Of a DNA stretch of 64,000 bases, positions 48,773 to 56,237 are shown in pieces. This DNA is from Cynocephalus volans. Lineage: Eukaryota > Chordata > Mammalia > Dermoptera > Cynocephalidae. Location: assembly GCF_027409185.1 (NCBI RefSeq), contig NC_084469.1, forward strand, positions 36,025,293 through 36,089,292, read 5' to 3'. Under the pieces are notes generated by a model. It was not told the origin of the DNA and did not search any database. It saw only the letters and a program-made list of their open reading frames with translations. A program made the position numbers and the translations under genes. Numbering within the stretch: position 1 is the first letter of the stretch; the number at the start of each line of letters is the position of its first letter.

Positions 48773-50240
48773 CGGGGGCGGGGAAGAAGATATAACAACC
48801 ACAATTACTTGAAGTTGATACGACAAGCAAACAGAAAGGACATTGTTGGGGGGAGGGGGGAGGGAGGAGGGAGGGAGGTTTTGGTGATGGGGAGCAATAA
48901 TCAGCCACAATGTATATCGACAAAATAAAAAATAAATAAATAAATAAATAAAAAATAAAAAAAATAAAAATAAAAAATAAAACAAACAAACAAACAAAAA
49001 TCAAAAAAAAAAAAAAAAAAAGAACAGAGGCAGAAATTGCTGGAAGAATAAAGAGAGCAGCCACAGTGAGCTCCACTCCAGGACATAAGACTGCGTCTGT
49101 GACAGCCATGGGGGTCCCCAGGACTGCCTAAGCACTGGAGTCCAGGAAAGGGAAGCTAAGTTGATTTGTATAAAAGCTACAATGAACACTCGGTAACTCC
49201 TCCAGACTTTCTTATTTTGTCTGTCTCTGTTCCCTGCAGTCAGCAAGGGTGAACCCCTAAAAATTAAAGGGATGGTCATGGGGGAGCTGTGTGTGGGGGG
49301 GATGGAGAGCATAGGGGTGGAAGTGGATTGGCTGTGAACTTCATGGAGCTCAGTCTCCAGGTCCCCTCATGTGTACAGGCTCATTCCAAAGTCCTGGAGG
49401 GTCCGAACAGACTTCTTTTAGTGATGTCCCCCCATTCCTAACTATTTTTCTTGCCTCCTCCCCAAAACCTAGGAAGAAAAAGTTACTATTTATTGACCAC
49501 TTACTACATGCCAGGATGGTGCTAGGAGTAGCCAGGGAGGCCAGTGAGATATGGCATGTGAAAAATCTTTTCAAGCATAAGGAGTTATTACAGCAAGCAC
49601 CAGCCTTCAGAGACACCACTGCCTCAGCGCGCAGACACCCCGCTTTTCAGTCCTGGAAGCACAGAACACAGAGGCTTCCTGCCACCTGAAGCTCTGCTGA
49701 GACTCTCCCTTGTTCTAGAGGGAAGAGGAGGATGGGGCTTGGAGGGAACAAGAAACAGGTAAACAGGAGAATTCTGGGGCAAGCTGCCTGTGAGTTCCCA
49801 GCTGCTCTTTTGGAATCAGCAAGTATGGTATTTCTAAGCAGGGTCAATACCTTCTCCAAGGACCTATGCTTCTAGCACATGCTAAGGAAGCAAAATACAG
49901 CCCAGAGCAGGATGAGAACAACACCAGGGTAGAAAGGAGAATGCCACATAGTGAGGACTAACTCCACACCAGGTGCTGTGCTCGGCACCTGCCCAGGTAA
50001 GGTCCAGAGACTTGCTCATGTCACACAGGCAGGATTGGAGGCAGAATCTGCCACCTTCCATGCCTGTTCCAGTGTCCACCACAGTCCCTGTGGCTCCCTT
50101 GGGACCTTGAATGCCTCCCCGGCTCCCTCAGACCTACCTGACCAGGATGTGGAGTGGCGGCCGAGGCTGAGTCCGTGCAGGCAGCGCTCCAGGGCATGCT
50201 GGATGCGGTCCTCTGTACATGTCGTGGCTCCTGGCTGCAT
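21311..50240 (-). CDS. PIK3R5: PIK3R5, p101 regulatory subunit of PI3-kinase gamma (18 coding exons)
   Basis: p101 pairs with the catalytic subunit p110gamma (PIK3CG) and couples it to Gbeta-gamma released by GPCRs, so that PI(4,5)P2 is converted to PIP3 at the plasma membrane, mainly in leukocytes. The translated exons follow mammalian p101 almost residue for residue, from [14 protein letters not shown] to the C-terminal [10 protein letters not shown]. Eighteen segments join with AG/GT borders and compatible phases to 2634 nt (877 aa plus TAG); human p101 is about 880 aa. Residues 1 to about 270 form the helical N-terminal part. Residues about 299-535 (one large exon) carry an acidic Glu run, a Ser-rich stretch and a basic Arg/Ser-rich segment. 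The C-terminal part, from about residue 650, is the region reported to bind Gbeta-gamma. No stop or frameshift is seen. The paralogue PIK3R6 has a different N-terminus, so this is R5. Exon coordinates are given separately. Confidence 0.97.
21599..21711 (-). CDS. PIK3R5: PIK3R5 coding exon 17
   Basis: This 113-nt exon encodes residues 792-828 ([20 protein letters not shown] and on to [13 protein letters not shown]) plus two bases. The acceptor is TTCCAG and the donor GTAGGA. Confidence 0.95.
22185..22252. repeat. Degenerate (CA)n microsatellite, PIK3R5 intron 16
   Basis: Interrupted CA/CG/TA dinucleotides such as 'cacacacgcacacaca'. Confidence 0.8.
22298..22380 (-). CDS. PIK3R5: PIK3R5 coding exon 16
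   Basis: This 83-nt exon encodes residues 764-791 ([20 protein letters not shown] then KSKKGFNQ). The acceptor is CTCCAG and the donor GTAAGG. A degenerate (CA)n run lies downstream in the intron at about 22190-22250. Confidence 0.95.
22459..22552 (-). CDS. PIK3R5: PIK3R5 coding exon 15
   Basis: This 94-nt exon encodes residues 733-763 ([20 protein letters not shown] then [11 protein letters not shown]) plus one base. The acceptor is TTCCAG and the donor GTGAGT. Human has Asn where this copy has His in the LHKACRK segment (from memory). Confidence 0.95.
22650..23880 (+). repeat. L2 LINE, about 1.2 kb, PIK3R5 intron 14
   Basis: A long L2 3' part: 'tcaaatccaatcatgtcaca', 'cacagggccttcgcacatac', 'aggaagctttctctagcttt', 'tctagactgtaagcagatct' and 'gtgcccggcacagaggcagc' occur in the family's order. 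It is antisense to the gene. Confidence 0.8.
24340..24416 (-). CDS. PIK3R5: PIK3R5 coding exon 14
   Basis: This 77-nt exon encodes residues 707-732, [20 protein letters not shown] then IIYSK, after a split Gly. The acceptor is GCACAG and the donor GTAAGG. Confidence 0.96.
24500..24975. repeat. GC-rich 16-bp minisatellite filling PIK3R5 intron 13
   Basis: About 28 tandem copies of a 14-16-bp unit, GGGCCCCGCCTCCYCA and a variant GGGCCCGTCTCCTCA, in alternating higher-order blocks. The intron is 24417-24993 (577 bp), so the array is most of it. The transcribed minus strand is G-rich with many GGGG runs and could form G-quadruplexes. The long ORF across it is an artefact of the repeat. Confidence 0.93.
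24994..25087 (-). CDS. PIK3R5: PIK3R5 coding exon 13
   Basis: This 94-nt exon encodes residues 676-706 ([20 protein letters not shown] and on to RAIKAS) plus one base. The donor GTGGGT is followed within about 15 nt by the GC-rich minisatellite filling the next intron. Confidence 0.95.
25267..25395 (-). CDS. PIK3R5: PIK3R5 coding exon 12
   Basis: This 129-nt exon encodes residues 633-675 ([20 protein letters not shown], then [20 protein letters not shown] and QTE). The acceptor is a tandem CAGCAG, so splicing at the second AG would drop one Gln; human p101 has the two-Gln form. The donor is GTAAGG. Confidence 0.95.
25896..26021 (-). CDS. PIK3R5: PIK3R5 coding exon 11
   Basis: This 126-nt, phase-0 exon encodes 42 residues (591-632), [20 protein letters not shown] and [20 protein letters not shown] then CQ. 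The acceptor is CCCCAG and the donor GTTTGT. Confidence 0.96.
26347..26509 (-). CDS. PIK3R5: PIK3R5 coding exon 10
   Basis: This 163-nt exon encodes residues 536-590, from [20 protein letters not shown] (after the split Arg) through a Pro-rich linker to HPSPA. The acceptor is GCCAG. The donor has only GTATGT after GCA; this choice keeps phase 0 with exon 11. Confidence 0.92.
26617..27328 (-). CDS. PIK3R5: PIK3R5 coding exon 9 (large exon)
   Basis: This 712-nt exon encodes residues 299-535. It opens with [20 protein letters not shown] and then a run of consecutive Glu. It continues with a Ser-rich stretch, the conserved [19 protein letters not shown] and an Arg/Ser-rich basic part, and ends [20 protein letters not shown]. 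The Glu run looks slightly shorter than in human p101 (from memory), as expected for a low-complexity codon repeat. Confidence 0.97.
27609..27692 (-). CDS. PIK3R5: PIK3R5 coding exon 8
   Basis: This 84-nt exon encodes residues 271-298 ([20 protein letters not shown] then YSWNQDSF). The acceptor is TTATAG and the donor GTAAGG. Confidence 0.96.
27860..28000 (+). repeat. MIR SINE, PIK3R5 intron 7
   Basis: 'actagctgtgtgaatgtggc' and 'tcattttacaatgtccaaat' match the MIR core. Confidence 0.7.
28427..28580 (-). CDS. PIK3R5: PIK3R5 coding exon 7
   Basis: This 154-nt exon encodes residues 220-270 ([20 protein letters not shown] and on to [10 protein letters not shown]) plus one base. The acceptor is TTTCAG and the donor GTGAGG. 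Confidence 0.96.
28810..28925 (-). repeat. MIR-like fragment, PIK3R5 intron 6
   Basis: 'gatgacacagctgacctgcc' and 'caggactagaagccaggtct' follow the reversed MIR layout; diverged. Confidence 0.5.
29190..29364 (-). CDS. PIK3R5: PIK3R5 coding exon 6
   Basis: This 175-nt exon encodes residues 161-219, including [20 protein letters not shown] and [15 protein letters not shown]. The acceptor is CCCCAG and the donor GTATGT. Confidence 0.96.
30565..30705 (+). repeat. MIR SINE, PIK3R5 intron 5
   Basis: 'tgcctcagtacccttatctg' and 'cacagtgcttgagcccagta' match MIR core and tail. Confidence 0.65.
31157..31205. repeat. (TG)n microsatellite, PIK3R5 intron 5 side
   Basis: Uninterrupted TG dinucleotides of about 30 bp with a CTGTGTG extension, about 510 bp left of exon 5. 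Confidence 0.95.
31290..31435 (+). repeat. MIR SINE
   Basis: 'ttactagctgtgtgacctta', 'agttacttggcctctctgac' and 'cctcatctgaaaagtaggga' are clear MIR words. Confidence 0.85.
31715..31784 (-). CDS. PIK3R5: PIK3R5 coding exon 5
   Basis: This 70-nt exon encodes residues 138-160 ([20 protein letters not shown] and on). The donor is ambiguous between two GT sites 2 nt apart. The site before GTGAGT keeps frame with exon 6 and gives the expected STVTVLLLNP. Confidence 0.93.
32165..32285 (+). repeat. MIR SINE fragment
   Basis: 'gagttctatcctggctcttc' and 'ggtcacttgatccctgggct' fit a diverged MIR. Confidence 0.5.
32300..36400. other. PIK3R5 intron 4, mostly unrecognised
   Basis: No exon was recognised. 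A block at about 35600-36030 ending in 'aaataaacttctgtgagttt', then 'aagccattgttattttgag', resembles an old LTR or MER end but cannot be named. A short (TG)n lies at 35930-35942. Confidence 0.35.
33149..33166 (+). promoter_or_regulatory. CTCF-like motif, PIK3R5 intron 4
   Basis: CGCCATCTGGTGGCTGC at about 33151-33167 fits the CTCF core (CGCCNYCTGGTGGC class). It lies in non-repetitive intronic sequence. Binding is not shown by sequence alone. Confidence 0.4.
36435..36660 (+). repeat. MIR SINE, nearly full length
   Basis: 'tttggagtcaaacagacatg', 'cttgctagctatgtgactga', 'tcatctgaaaaatgagaatg' and 'taagcactcagtaaatgcca' occur in order. Confidence 0.85.
36690..36800 (-). repeat. MIR SINE fragment, antisense
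   Basis: 'gaggctcagagagcttaagt' and 'gtcagctaataagtgacaaa' are the reversed MIR core. Confidence 0.75.
37440..37580 (-). repeat. MIR SINE, antisense
   Basis: 'ttcccatttcacagatgaga' and 'gacccaggatttgaaaccat' match reversed MIR. Confidence 0.8.
38081..38392. mobile_element. Tigger/pogo-type DNA transposon, 312 bp, non-autonomous
   Basis: The ends are inverted ('cagatgctccttgacttacg' against 'cagGTGGTCCCCGACTTA' reversed) and the target TA is at 38079-38080 and 38393-38394. The internal 'aacttagcctagcctacctt' is typical of the TcMar-Tigger MITE class. No transposase is present. Confidence 0.8.
38400..39690. other. PIK3R5 intron 4, unrecognised; (GGGT)n at 39136-39153
   Basis: Apart from a short (GGGT)n run no feature was recognised. 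Confidence 0.4.
39720..40330 (-). repeat. L1M ORF2 3' part, antisense
   Basis: Reversed L1 C-terminal words: 'aatttctaggaatgggattg', 'gccaatttgataggggaaaa' and 'tttgcctatttttaattgac'. In the PIK3R5 transcript it is in sense. Confidence 0.7.
40340..41430. other. PIK3R5 intron 4, AT-rich, perhaps further L1M remnants
   Basis: The part at 40340-40900 has an L1-like composition ('gtgatgtgac', 'tatcagg'), but no firm match was found. Confidence 0.3.
41438..41576 (-). CDS. PIK3R5: PIK3R5 coding exon 4
   Basis: This 139-nt exon encodes residues 92-137 plus one base, starting [20 protein letters not shown] and ending IDAELKAP. The acceptor is CTAG and the donor GTGAGTG. The next intron, 9.65 kb, is the longest between coding exons. 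Confidence 0.95.
41705..41793 (-). repeat. Short L1M-like repeat, paralogue of 43505-43588
   Basis: About 85 bp ('ttatgatctttgagacacat', 'caaatcactttctgaaaaca') at about 90% identity to intron 2 sequence 1.8 kb away. Confidence 0.6.
42404..42472 (-). CDS. PIK3R5: PIK3R5 coding exon 3
   Basis: This 69-nt, phase-0 exon encodes 23 residues, [20 protein letters not shown] then VLC (69-91). The acceptor is AG at 42473-42474 and the donor is GTGAGT. Confidence 0.95.
42635..42657. repeat. Poly(A) run
   Basis: About 20 consecutive A; possibly the tail of an unrecognised retroposed fragment. Confidence 0.7.
42711..42790. mobile_element. Mariner-type MITE, 80 bp, copy 2 (PIK3R5 intron 2)
   Basis: A palindrome with TGAGGGTACTTTGAAAAGTT at the left and 'catgaactttttgaagtatc' at the right. 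It sits at a TA target and is a relative of the copies at 571 and 58539. Confidence 0.8.
42800..43790 (-). repeat. L1M ORF2 3' part, antisense (PIK3R5 intron 2)
   Basis: Reversed words 'ttccttctggtagatctcca', 'tgcaatgaacaccattgtgc', 'ttcaagaagtggaaccatcg' and 'gttttagtttgcatttattt'. Heavily diverged. Confidence 0.6.
43800..44270. other. PIK3R5 intron 2, nothing recognised
   Basis: No repeat or exon was recognised. Confidence 0.4.
44276..44356. repeat. (AAGT)n/(AAAT)n microsatellite
   Basis: About 20 tetranucleotide units of AAGT, AAAT and AAGC type. Confidence 0.95.
44864..44964 (-). CDS. PIK3R5: PIK3R5 coding exon 2
   Basis: This 101-nt exon encodes residues 35-68 ([19 protein letters not shown] and on to KKTRE). 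The acceptor CCAG and donor GTGAGG flank it, and it completes the split codon from exon 1. A (GA)n run sits a few bases upstream of the acceptor. Confidence 0.95.
44972..44996. repeat. (GA)n run beside exon 2 acceptor
   Basis: A GA-dinucleotide run of about 25 bp. On the transcribed strand it is (CT)n and forms the polypyrimidine tract region before exon 2. Confidence 0.9.
45387..48104 (+). mobile_element. 5'-truncated L1, ORF2 RT to 3' end (first unit)
   Basis: It starts within ORF2 just before the RT domain ([20 protein letters not shown]). The RT is open with a catalytic FADD at about 46139-46150. One in-frame TGA (46292-46294) is followed in the same frame by 499+ open codons through the Cys-rich C-terminal region to a stop at 47867-47869. 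The 3'UTR has (CA)n and a G-rich polypurine run, then the A tail at 48089-48104. ORF1 and the endonuclease are missing, so it cannot move by itself. The left target-site duplication is 45375-45386. Confidence 0.93.
48105..49020 (+). mobile_element. Second tandem L1 3' end, sharing the same target-site duplication
   Basis: It repeats 47263-48104 from 'aagtaggcatttctctaagg' on, at about 97% identity by eye, with its own (CA)n (48727-48752), G-rich run and complex A/T-rich tail (48930-49020). The duplication AGAACAGAGGCA at 49021-49032 pairs with 45375-45386, so both 3' ends lie inside one target-site pair. The ORF2 C-terminal part is open for 189 codons. Confidence 0.9.
49035..50137. other. PIK3R5 intron 1 (coding), right part
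   Basis: MIR-like antisense fragments are at about 49475-49560 ('tttattgaccacttactaca') and 49935-50090. No exon was recognised. Confidence 0.45.
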
Positions 50241-50253
50241 CCTGAGTCATTGC
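50138..50253 (-). CDS. PIK3R5: PIK3R5 coding exon 1 (ATG exon; coding 50138-50240)
   Basis: It encodes residues 1-34 plus one base. The acceptor (CCCCATGCAG) ends just right of 50253, leaving 13 nt of 5'UTR, and the donor GTAGGT lies at 50132-50137. The ATG at 50240 is chosen because the product starts exactly like known p101. A second, out-of-frame ATG lies 10 nt upstream (50250). Because the exon begins with UTR, an upstream non-coding exon must exist. Confidence 0.93.
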
Positions 50254-51145
50254 CTGCATGGGGACAGACACAGGTCAGCCTGTGAGCACCTTTCCTGGAC
50301 AGCATCAGTCTTGGGGAACACCTGGTGCAGCAGGGCAGTAGCCAAGACAGCAGGCACTCACAGCCTAGTGCCACCAGCCCTGCTGCCGTGAGGGTGCGGT
50401 GGGTGCAGCAGGTGGGTACAGCCGCCGCCAGGGCAGGAACGTCTTCTGGGCCGCATCTGAGCGGCAAGACAAGGCACTCCTAGGGTGGAACAGCACAGGG
50501 CATAGGAAGCGAGGGGTCAGGAATGGGAACTGAGAGGCAGACAGGGGCCTGCCTGCCCTACCAGGCAGTGGGGAATGTCGCTGAGAGCCTGGGGAGTGCC
50601 CTGGAGTGCCCGGGGAGTGCCCAGACCCCAGCAGCTGGGCAGGAGGGCCGTGAGGGGAAAACCAGAATCACACAGGGGACGTTTTCTGAATTTCCAGGCC
50701 TGCATTCCCCAACCCCCCAAGGATGGGGCAGGGACTCTGTTCCTGACAGGGAGGCTGCAGGATCTCCCCATGGACTGGGTGCTCCAATACTGAGGTGCTG
50801 GGGAGGCACTGTCCCCACCCATCCACCAACCCTCACCCTGCCACACCCTCAGTTTGGGTGCCCAGGTCGGAGGCACCTGTTTCTTTTCTTCCCTGGCCTT
50901 CTCTCTGTCATTTTCTTTCCTTTCTCTGCACCTTGGCAATGTTACCACTTATCCAAAGACCTTGCCCCCCCGGCCCTCACCGCATCCTTGCCCTACAAAG
51001 GGGACCAGGGGCTGCTTAGCTCAGCTGGAAGGTTACTGAGAAAAGGATTTAAGAAGGGGTTTTTGCACCTGATGGGGAACTGAGAGCCTCCAGCAGGGCC
51101 TGCCCAGCTTCTTAGTTATGTGTGAGGCTCCCTGAGTCCCTCGGG
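50254..51145. other. Probable 5'UTR intron of PIK3R5, nothing recognised
   Basis: GC-rich, with long chance ORFs on both strands that lack any recognisable protein similarity. Confidence 0.4.
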
Positions 51146-51149
51146 AAGC

Positions 51150-51390
51150 CATGACAGGCAGTTTGGCACAGTGATTAAGCCTGGCCCTAGCATTCAACGG
51201 ACTTGGACTCACATCTGGACATTTGCCAGCCATATGACTTTGAGCAACTTCTCTAACTTTTCTGATTTTTGGTTTACTTATCTGTAAAATGGGGATGATG
51301 ATGGTGCTAATCTCATGTGGCTGTTGGGCAGATGAAATGCCATAGTGACTGCACTGAGTAAGCTCCTGTACACGAGAGCTATTATGCTCC
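51150..51390 (+). repeat. MIR SINE, nearly full length
   Basis: 'ttggcacagtgattaagcct', 'agccatatgactttgagcaa', 'tctgtaaaatggggatgatg' and 'gagtaagctcctgtacacga' occur in order. Confidence 0.85.
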
Positions 51391-51809
51391 AGTCTTTGCC
51401 AGTCCCTCCTGCCCCCAGGAATTTCATTATATACACCCCTGCCAGGCAGACCCTGTCACTGGCCAGTCAAGCCAGGTCACAGAACGGAAGCCAAGAAAGC
51501 AGTGGTCCAACTCTGTGGATCTGGGGACAGATCAGGAAACCAGAAGAGGAAGCACAGAGCTCAGAGCTGAGCCATACAAATGACATGCAAAGAGATATGA
51601 AATCCCGACCCAGGTCCAGCTGTGTGACTAGAGCATTCACTCACGGAGGCCACAGGTAGACAAATCCTCCTATTTCCCCAGCCTGGGAGGAAACGTGCAC
51701 CAAGGGAATAACAAGCCCTATGTGAGCTGTCCAGCATCATTCACTGATGTCCCTGCTGGGCCATGCGGTATGAAGTGGGATGGGGATGTGGGGGGCACAC
51801 AAGAAGCAG

Positions 51810-52190
51810 CATACATGCATGCATTCGGTCACAGATTTACTGACCACCTACTGTGTGCTAGGCATGAGGGCTGCAGCAAGGGGGATAGTGGGCATACTCC
51901 TTGGTGGGAGACATAGACACTGAACAATTAAACAAAACACAAGGAAATCCAGAGGGTGAAACATACTATGAAGGGAGGATGGTTCTGGGGACCCCTGGGG
52001 AGCCAATGCTAGGTCGTTGAGGGGTGAGGGAGGCCTCTCTGAAGAAGGGACATTTAAGCTGGATGAGGAAGCCAGGAGCAAAATGAAGGGGAGGAGCGAT
52101 CCAAAAAGAGGGGATATCATGTGCCAATGTCTGGGTGCAGGAATTAGCTGGTCAAGGACCTTGACCCTGGACCATGGGGCCAGAGTGCTG
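51810..52190 (-). repeat. L2 LINE 3' end, antisense
   Basis: 'gaccacctactgtgtgctag', 'gaggcctctctgaagaaggg' and 'gtgccaatgtctgggtgcag' match the reversed L2 3' region. Confidence 0.7.
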
Positions 52191-52779
52191 GGCTGGCCTA
52201 GGACACAGACCAACCTCCCATGTCCTACACCTTCTGGCTGTAGAGGTGGAGAACTGAGTCCAGAAAAACTTGCACTGGGGAGTCAGGACCATAGACCTTG
52301 GGTGTTTCCATTAGCGGCACCTGCATGGTTGAAAACATCCTCAGCCCTTCTGTGTAACTTTTACAATTGCTTTTGTATCCTTCTTTGCTGCCTCCTCCAC
52401 AGGTAGCCCAGATAGTGAACCCACAGACCCTGAGCCAGCCTGGGCAGATTTCTGGTTTGCAGGCCCCTCCCTCACCTTGGGTTGTGCCAGTCCCTGGCAT
52501 GGATGAATGTCCATGGGGATTAACACCTGCCATGAGGCCTCACCCTCCTGCCTTCAGCCACATCCCAAATACAAGACCCTCTGGAGCCTGATGCTATGCA
52601 GGCTCAGGGCTAGAAGCACCTGCTGGAGAGGCTGGACCGCCAGACACCTTCCAATGGGGCATGAATGGCTGGCCCATGTGTCACCAACCCACCCTTTGTC
52701 CTCACAGGGGGGGGTTCTTCCCTGTCAGCCCCAGGGGAGGCTCTTGGAGGGGGCTCAGAGGTCTCCCCAACAAGTCTTT

Positions 52780-52860
52780 CACTTTATAGAAGGGGAAACT
52801 GAGACCCAGAGAGAAGGGGGTTGTTCAAGTCAGCCAGGGTTGGGGCAGAGGCGGGGAGAA
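52780..52860 (-). repeat. MIR fragment, antisense
   Basis: 'aggggaaactgagacccaga' is the reversed MIR core. Confidence 0.6.
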
Positions 52861-53499
52861 TTAACACCAGTACAAACTGTTTATAGACAGGGGTATCAAG
52901 TAGGACTTTTTCTGTATTCCCAAGTTGTGGCTGAGGCCCAACTCTAAAGGCAAAGGGTGCTAAGTGCCTACGGTCTAAAGTCCTCAGAGCCACAGTGCAC
53001 TGCCAGGGCTGGGGACCTGCAACCACCCCGGTGGGCTTGCTGGGAGCTGTCAGTCCAGAAGTGGCACAGCTACCCACCCACCCCTGTCATTATAAGATTG
53101 GGAAGAGACGAAGGTGGTTAACTATTCTGGAAGGCTCTCCTTTCCCACCTCAAGCCAAGAGTAGAGGGGCTCTTTAAGGGAATCCCTTATGCACACTGGG
53201 GTGCCCATCAGGGGAGGGCTGCCATTTCATTCCTCAGTTCACTCTCTACTCAGCCAGCAAACTCGCTCAGCTGCTCCCGTGCTACCTGTGAGCGACGGCA
53301 GGGCTGAGAGAAGGGGCAGCCTGCAGGGCCTCCATTGGAGTGGGAGGGGGGGACACCAGGAACAAAAGCTGGCCTTCAGCTGTCTCGTCACTACTTCCCA
53401 AGAGAGCCATCAGCAGAGGGAGGGGAACGTGGCAGGGAGAGGCTGAAGACTGAATCGCCTTTGTGGGAAACTGGGGGGGGGGGCAGGATGAAGAGTTGG

Positions 53500-53645
53500 G
53501 AAATTTGTGGCACAGAGAAGTTAAATAACTTGTCTGAGGTCACACAGCTAGGAGGTGGCAAAGCCAGGAGGTAAAGACTTCAGGATGGGCAGCCAGGGAG
53601 TCTGGGTCTGTAACCACTATAGTACGTCGCCCCTCAGCACAGCCA
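53500..53645 (-). repeat. MIR SINE, antisense
   Basis: 'agaagttaaataacttgtct', 'aggtcacacagctaggaggt' and 'gtctgtaaccactatagtac' match the reversed core and head. Confidence 0.85.
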
Positions 53646-53649
53646 GGGG

Positions 53650-55390
53650 CACTTGCTGGGAGAAAAACAAAACCGATTCATGTTTCTACCCCAAGAAGTG
53701 AAGATTCAGTGAACGTGATTTTGCTTTAAGAGGTCTAGACTCACAGTCGCTGGGGATCTTGAGCCCCCCCCCCATATCTGTCTATACCAGCTGCCCAGCA
53801 AAGCTCTGCCTCCTCCAGAGAAAAGACCAAGACTCACGGGAGTGTGTACCAGAGAGGGGACCCCAAATAGCACTCTCTCGGGCAATGGCTGCAGTGGCTC
53901 ACGGGGCCCATGTGTCTCTAGCACAGGCTGAATGGTGTGAGCTGGGTTTTAAGACACTCCCTGCCCAGCCTCTGTTGCAATGGACCAGCTGGTCATGCCA
54001 CGAGGCAGGAATGAGTCACCCTGCCCTACGTGTCCCACATTGTAACGGATGCAGACGCAAGATGCATATGAATGTTCTCTGCCAACATCGCTTCTGCACA
54101 TCTCTGTCCTGGGGTCAGAACACTGTGTCCTGGGGCTGCTGGAGAAGCCATCACAGAGGGCTCAGGGATGCTCCCCAGCATCCCCTCCTGTGCCTGCTGG
54201 CCCATTGCTTCTCCCTTGCTTCTCCTCACCCCACGTGACTTTCCCATCTCCTGGCTTCAGTGTTCCCCATTCACTGGAGACAATCAAGGACTTCTCCATG
54301 GAGACAGGCTATCCTCAGGGCACTGGGCAGGGCTGCTGGTGTGCCATCCTCCCTGGCACCCTGAGGCCATTGAGAGCGTGCCCCATGCTCTTCTTTGAAG
54401 AAGAACTTGCCTGAGGCCCTGGGCCCTGGGCACCTGGGGGAGGGACCCCCCCAGCTGAGCTGCCCTGGAGTTAACCCTTCATCATGCTCATTTCCACCTG
54501 TGAGTCAGTCAGAGGCTTTGGGGCAGAGGTGAGGGGGGAAGGCCGGGGCACCCCATCTCCCCAGGATGATGCCTATTTTCAAAAGCTTGGCAAGCTAGGC
54601 CTGGCTTCCTCAGTGCCCACTCCCCACCCCCTCCCCAGCTTGTTAACAGGAGCTCCTGTTGTGAAATCCCAGCTGCTGCCGGGAATGGCCCCCATTCTCC
54701 CCTACCCGCAGCAGGGTAGTGTTGAAACATTCAACAGCAGGGTCTGCCCCCAACTCCAAGTTCCTCTTCTGAGCCAGCAAAGACGACTCATAGTCCTTAC
54801 TGGGGACCCTGAACAGGACAGAGAGGCCTGGAGGCGAGGTGGCCCTGCCTCTGCCTCTTCTTCTCATGTTGACAGGACCCCACGATGCAGGAGCAGCCGC
54901 CTTCTTCAAGGCGCATGGCTTGTCAGAGGGGTGGGGTCTGCCTGGGTCCAGCTTCCTGAGGCAGCCCCCCAGGGGGCAGGCAGGAGGGCTTCTCTTCTTG
55001 GGGGGCTTCTCAAACAGTGCTGAAGGGTAGAACTGGAAGGCTGACGTCTCACAGGGAGAGAGACATGGGCCTCCAGGCTCTGGCTGGCACTCCACACCCA
55101 GTTCCTGGAGTTCAGGAATATTCCAGTCCCTTGCTTTGAAGTCCTCGTCCCACAGGTGGGAATAAGAGCGGCACCAAGGCCCGCAGTGCTGGGCTGGCCC
55201 CACCTGCTTCCGTCCTGGGCCGCTCTTCCCTCTCCCTTTCCTATCCTCTGAGGCTCGCTGGACTGTCCCTTCTCTGCCCACTCTCCTCCTGGTGACTGCT
55301 TAAGGCAGAATCTCCACTGTGATCTAAGTAAAAAAATTCTCACTTTCCATACAGGAAGGATATACCAGAAACTAAGCTATGGGTGGTGGG
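53650..55390. other. Intron or intergenic, GC-rich, no gene recognised
   Basis: The minus strand is open for 212 codons at 54643-55281, but without an ATG in its first 135 codons and with no protein family that I recognise. I do not call a gene. Confidence 0.4.
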
Positions 55391-55399
55391 GGTGGGCAA

Positions 55400-56235
55400 G
55401 GGGTGGATAGAGCATCAAGTGGGGTGGGGAGTGAGGCGGGGAGCACAGCTTCAGCCGGGATACCTGTGTGTGCAGGTTCGACTCTCAGAACCACTGCAAC
55501 GTTTTACATGCTCCAGTTAAATAAATAATTCAAATGAACCAGGATATTGGGGTGGGGGGGCCAAAAATGGGATGCAAACAATAACAGGTTAACCTAACTA
55601 TGGCATAAATGATCAACAAAACCACATTGAAGGGGACGGGGAAGAGAAGGCCTAACCTAAGCAACTTTGGAAAACAGCATTTTGACTGGATGCTATAAGG
55701 CTAAAGACAGAAAGAACTATATACAAGTACTGTATTCTAGTTGTTAAATCTGTTTCTCATAGGGATGTGGGTTAAAAATACTGAAAGTTCTCTGGTGGCT
55801 ACTAGGACTGAGCAAATAAGTAACCACATCATGGATAAAGAGAGCCCGTTTCTCACATTTGGAGAAAGAAGTTACCATTAAGGAAGAAGGGAAAGTTTGA
55901 ATAAGGCTTGTGGTGTTGAACTGGACTCATAGGAACTCGGTTTTTAATATATATACAGATAGATATGTATGGAAAAATTTTAGAAAGACGTGTGTGTGCT
56001 TGAACTAATCTACACACACGTATTTGCTAGCTCTGTCTGCAGAGAGAGCCTAGAGGCAGTGAAGTCCCAGGAGCCACAAGCACTCCTAGTGTCCAGGTCT
56101 TGGCTTCTAAATATCTTAGAGGATCGGCTGATTCTAGGATTGGGGTGTTATACAAGATGAACCTGGAGCATGTAGTAGTGCCAAAAAATAAGTCAATACT
56201 TGAAAAAGGATGGGGAGTGTTAAAAGGACATAGGA
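55400..56235. other. Mostly unrecognised; possible tRNA-like fragment at 55440-55530
   Basis: 'ggttcgactct' at about 55477 resembles a pol III B box. No clear A box, tail or target-site duplication was found. Confidence 0.25.
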
Positions 56236-56237
56236 GG

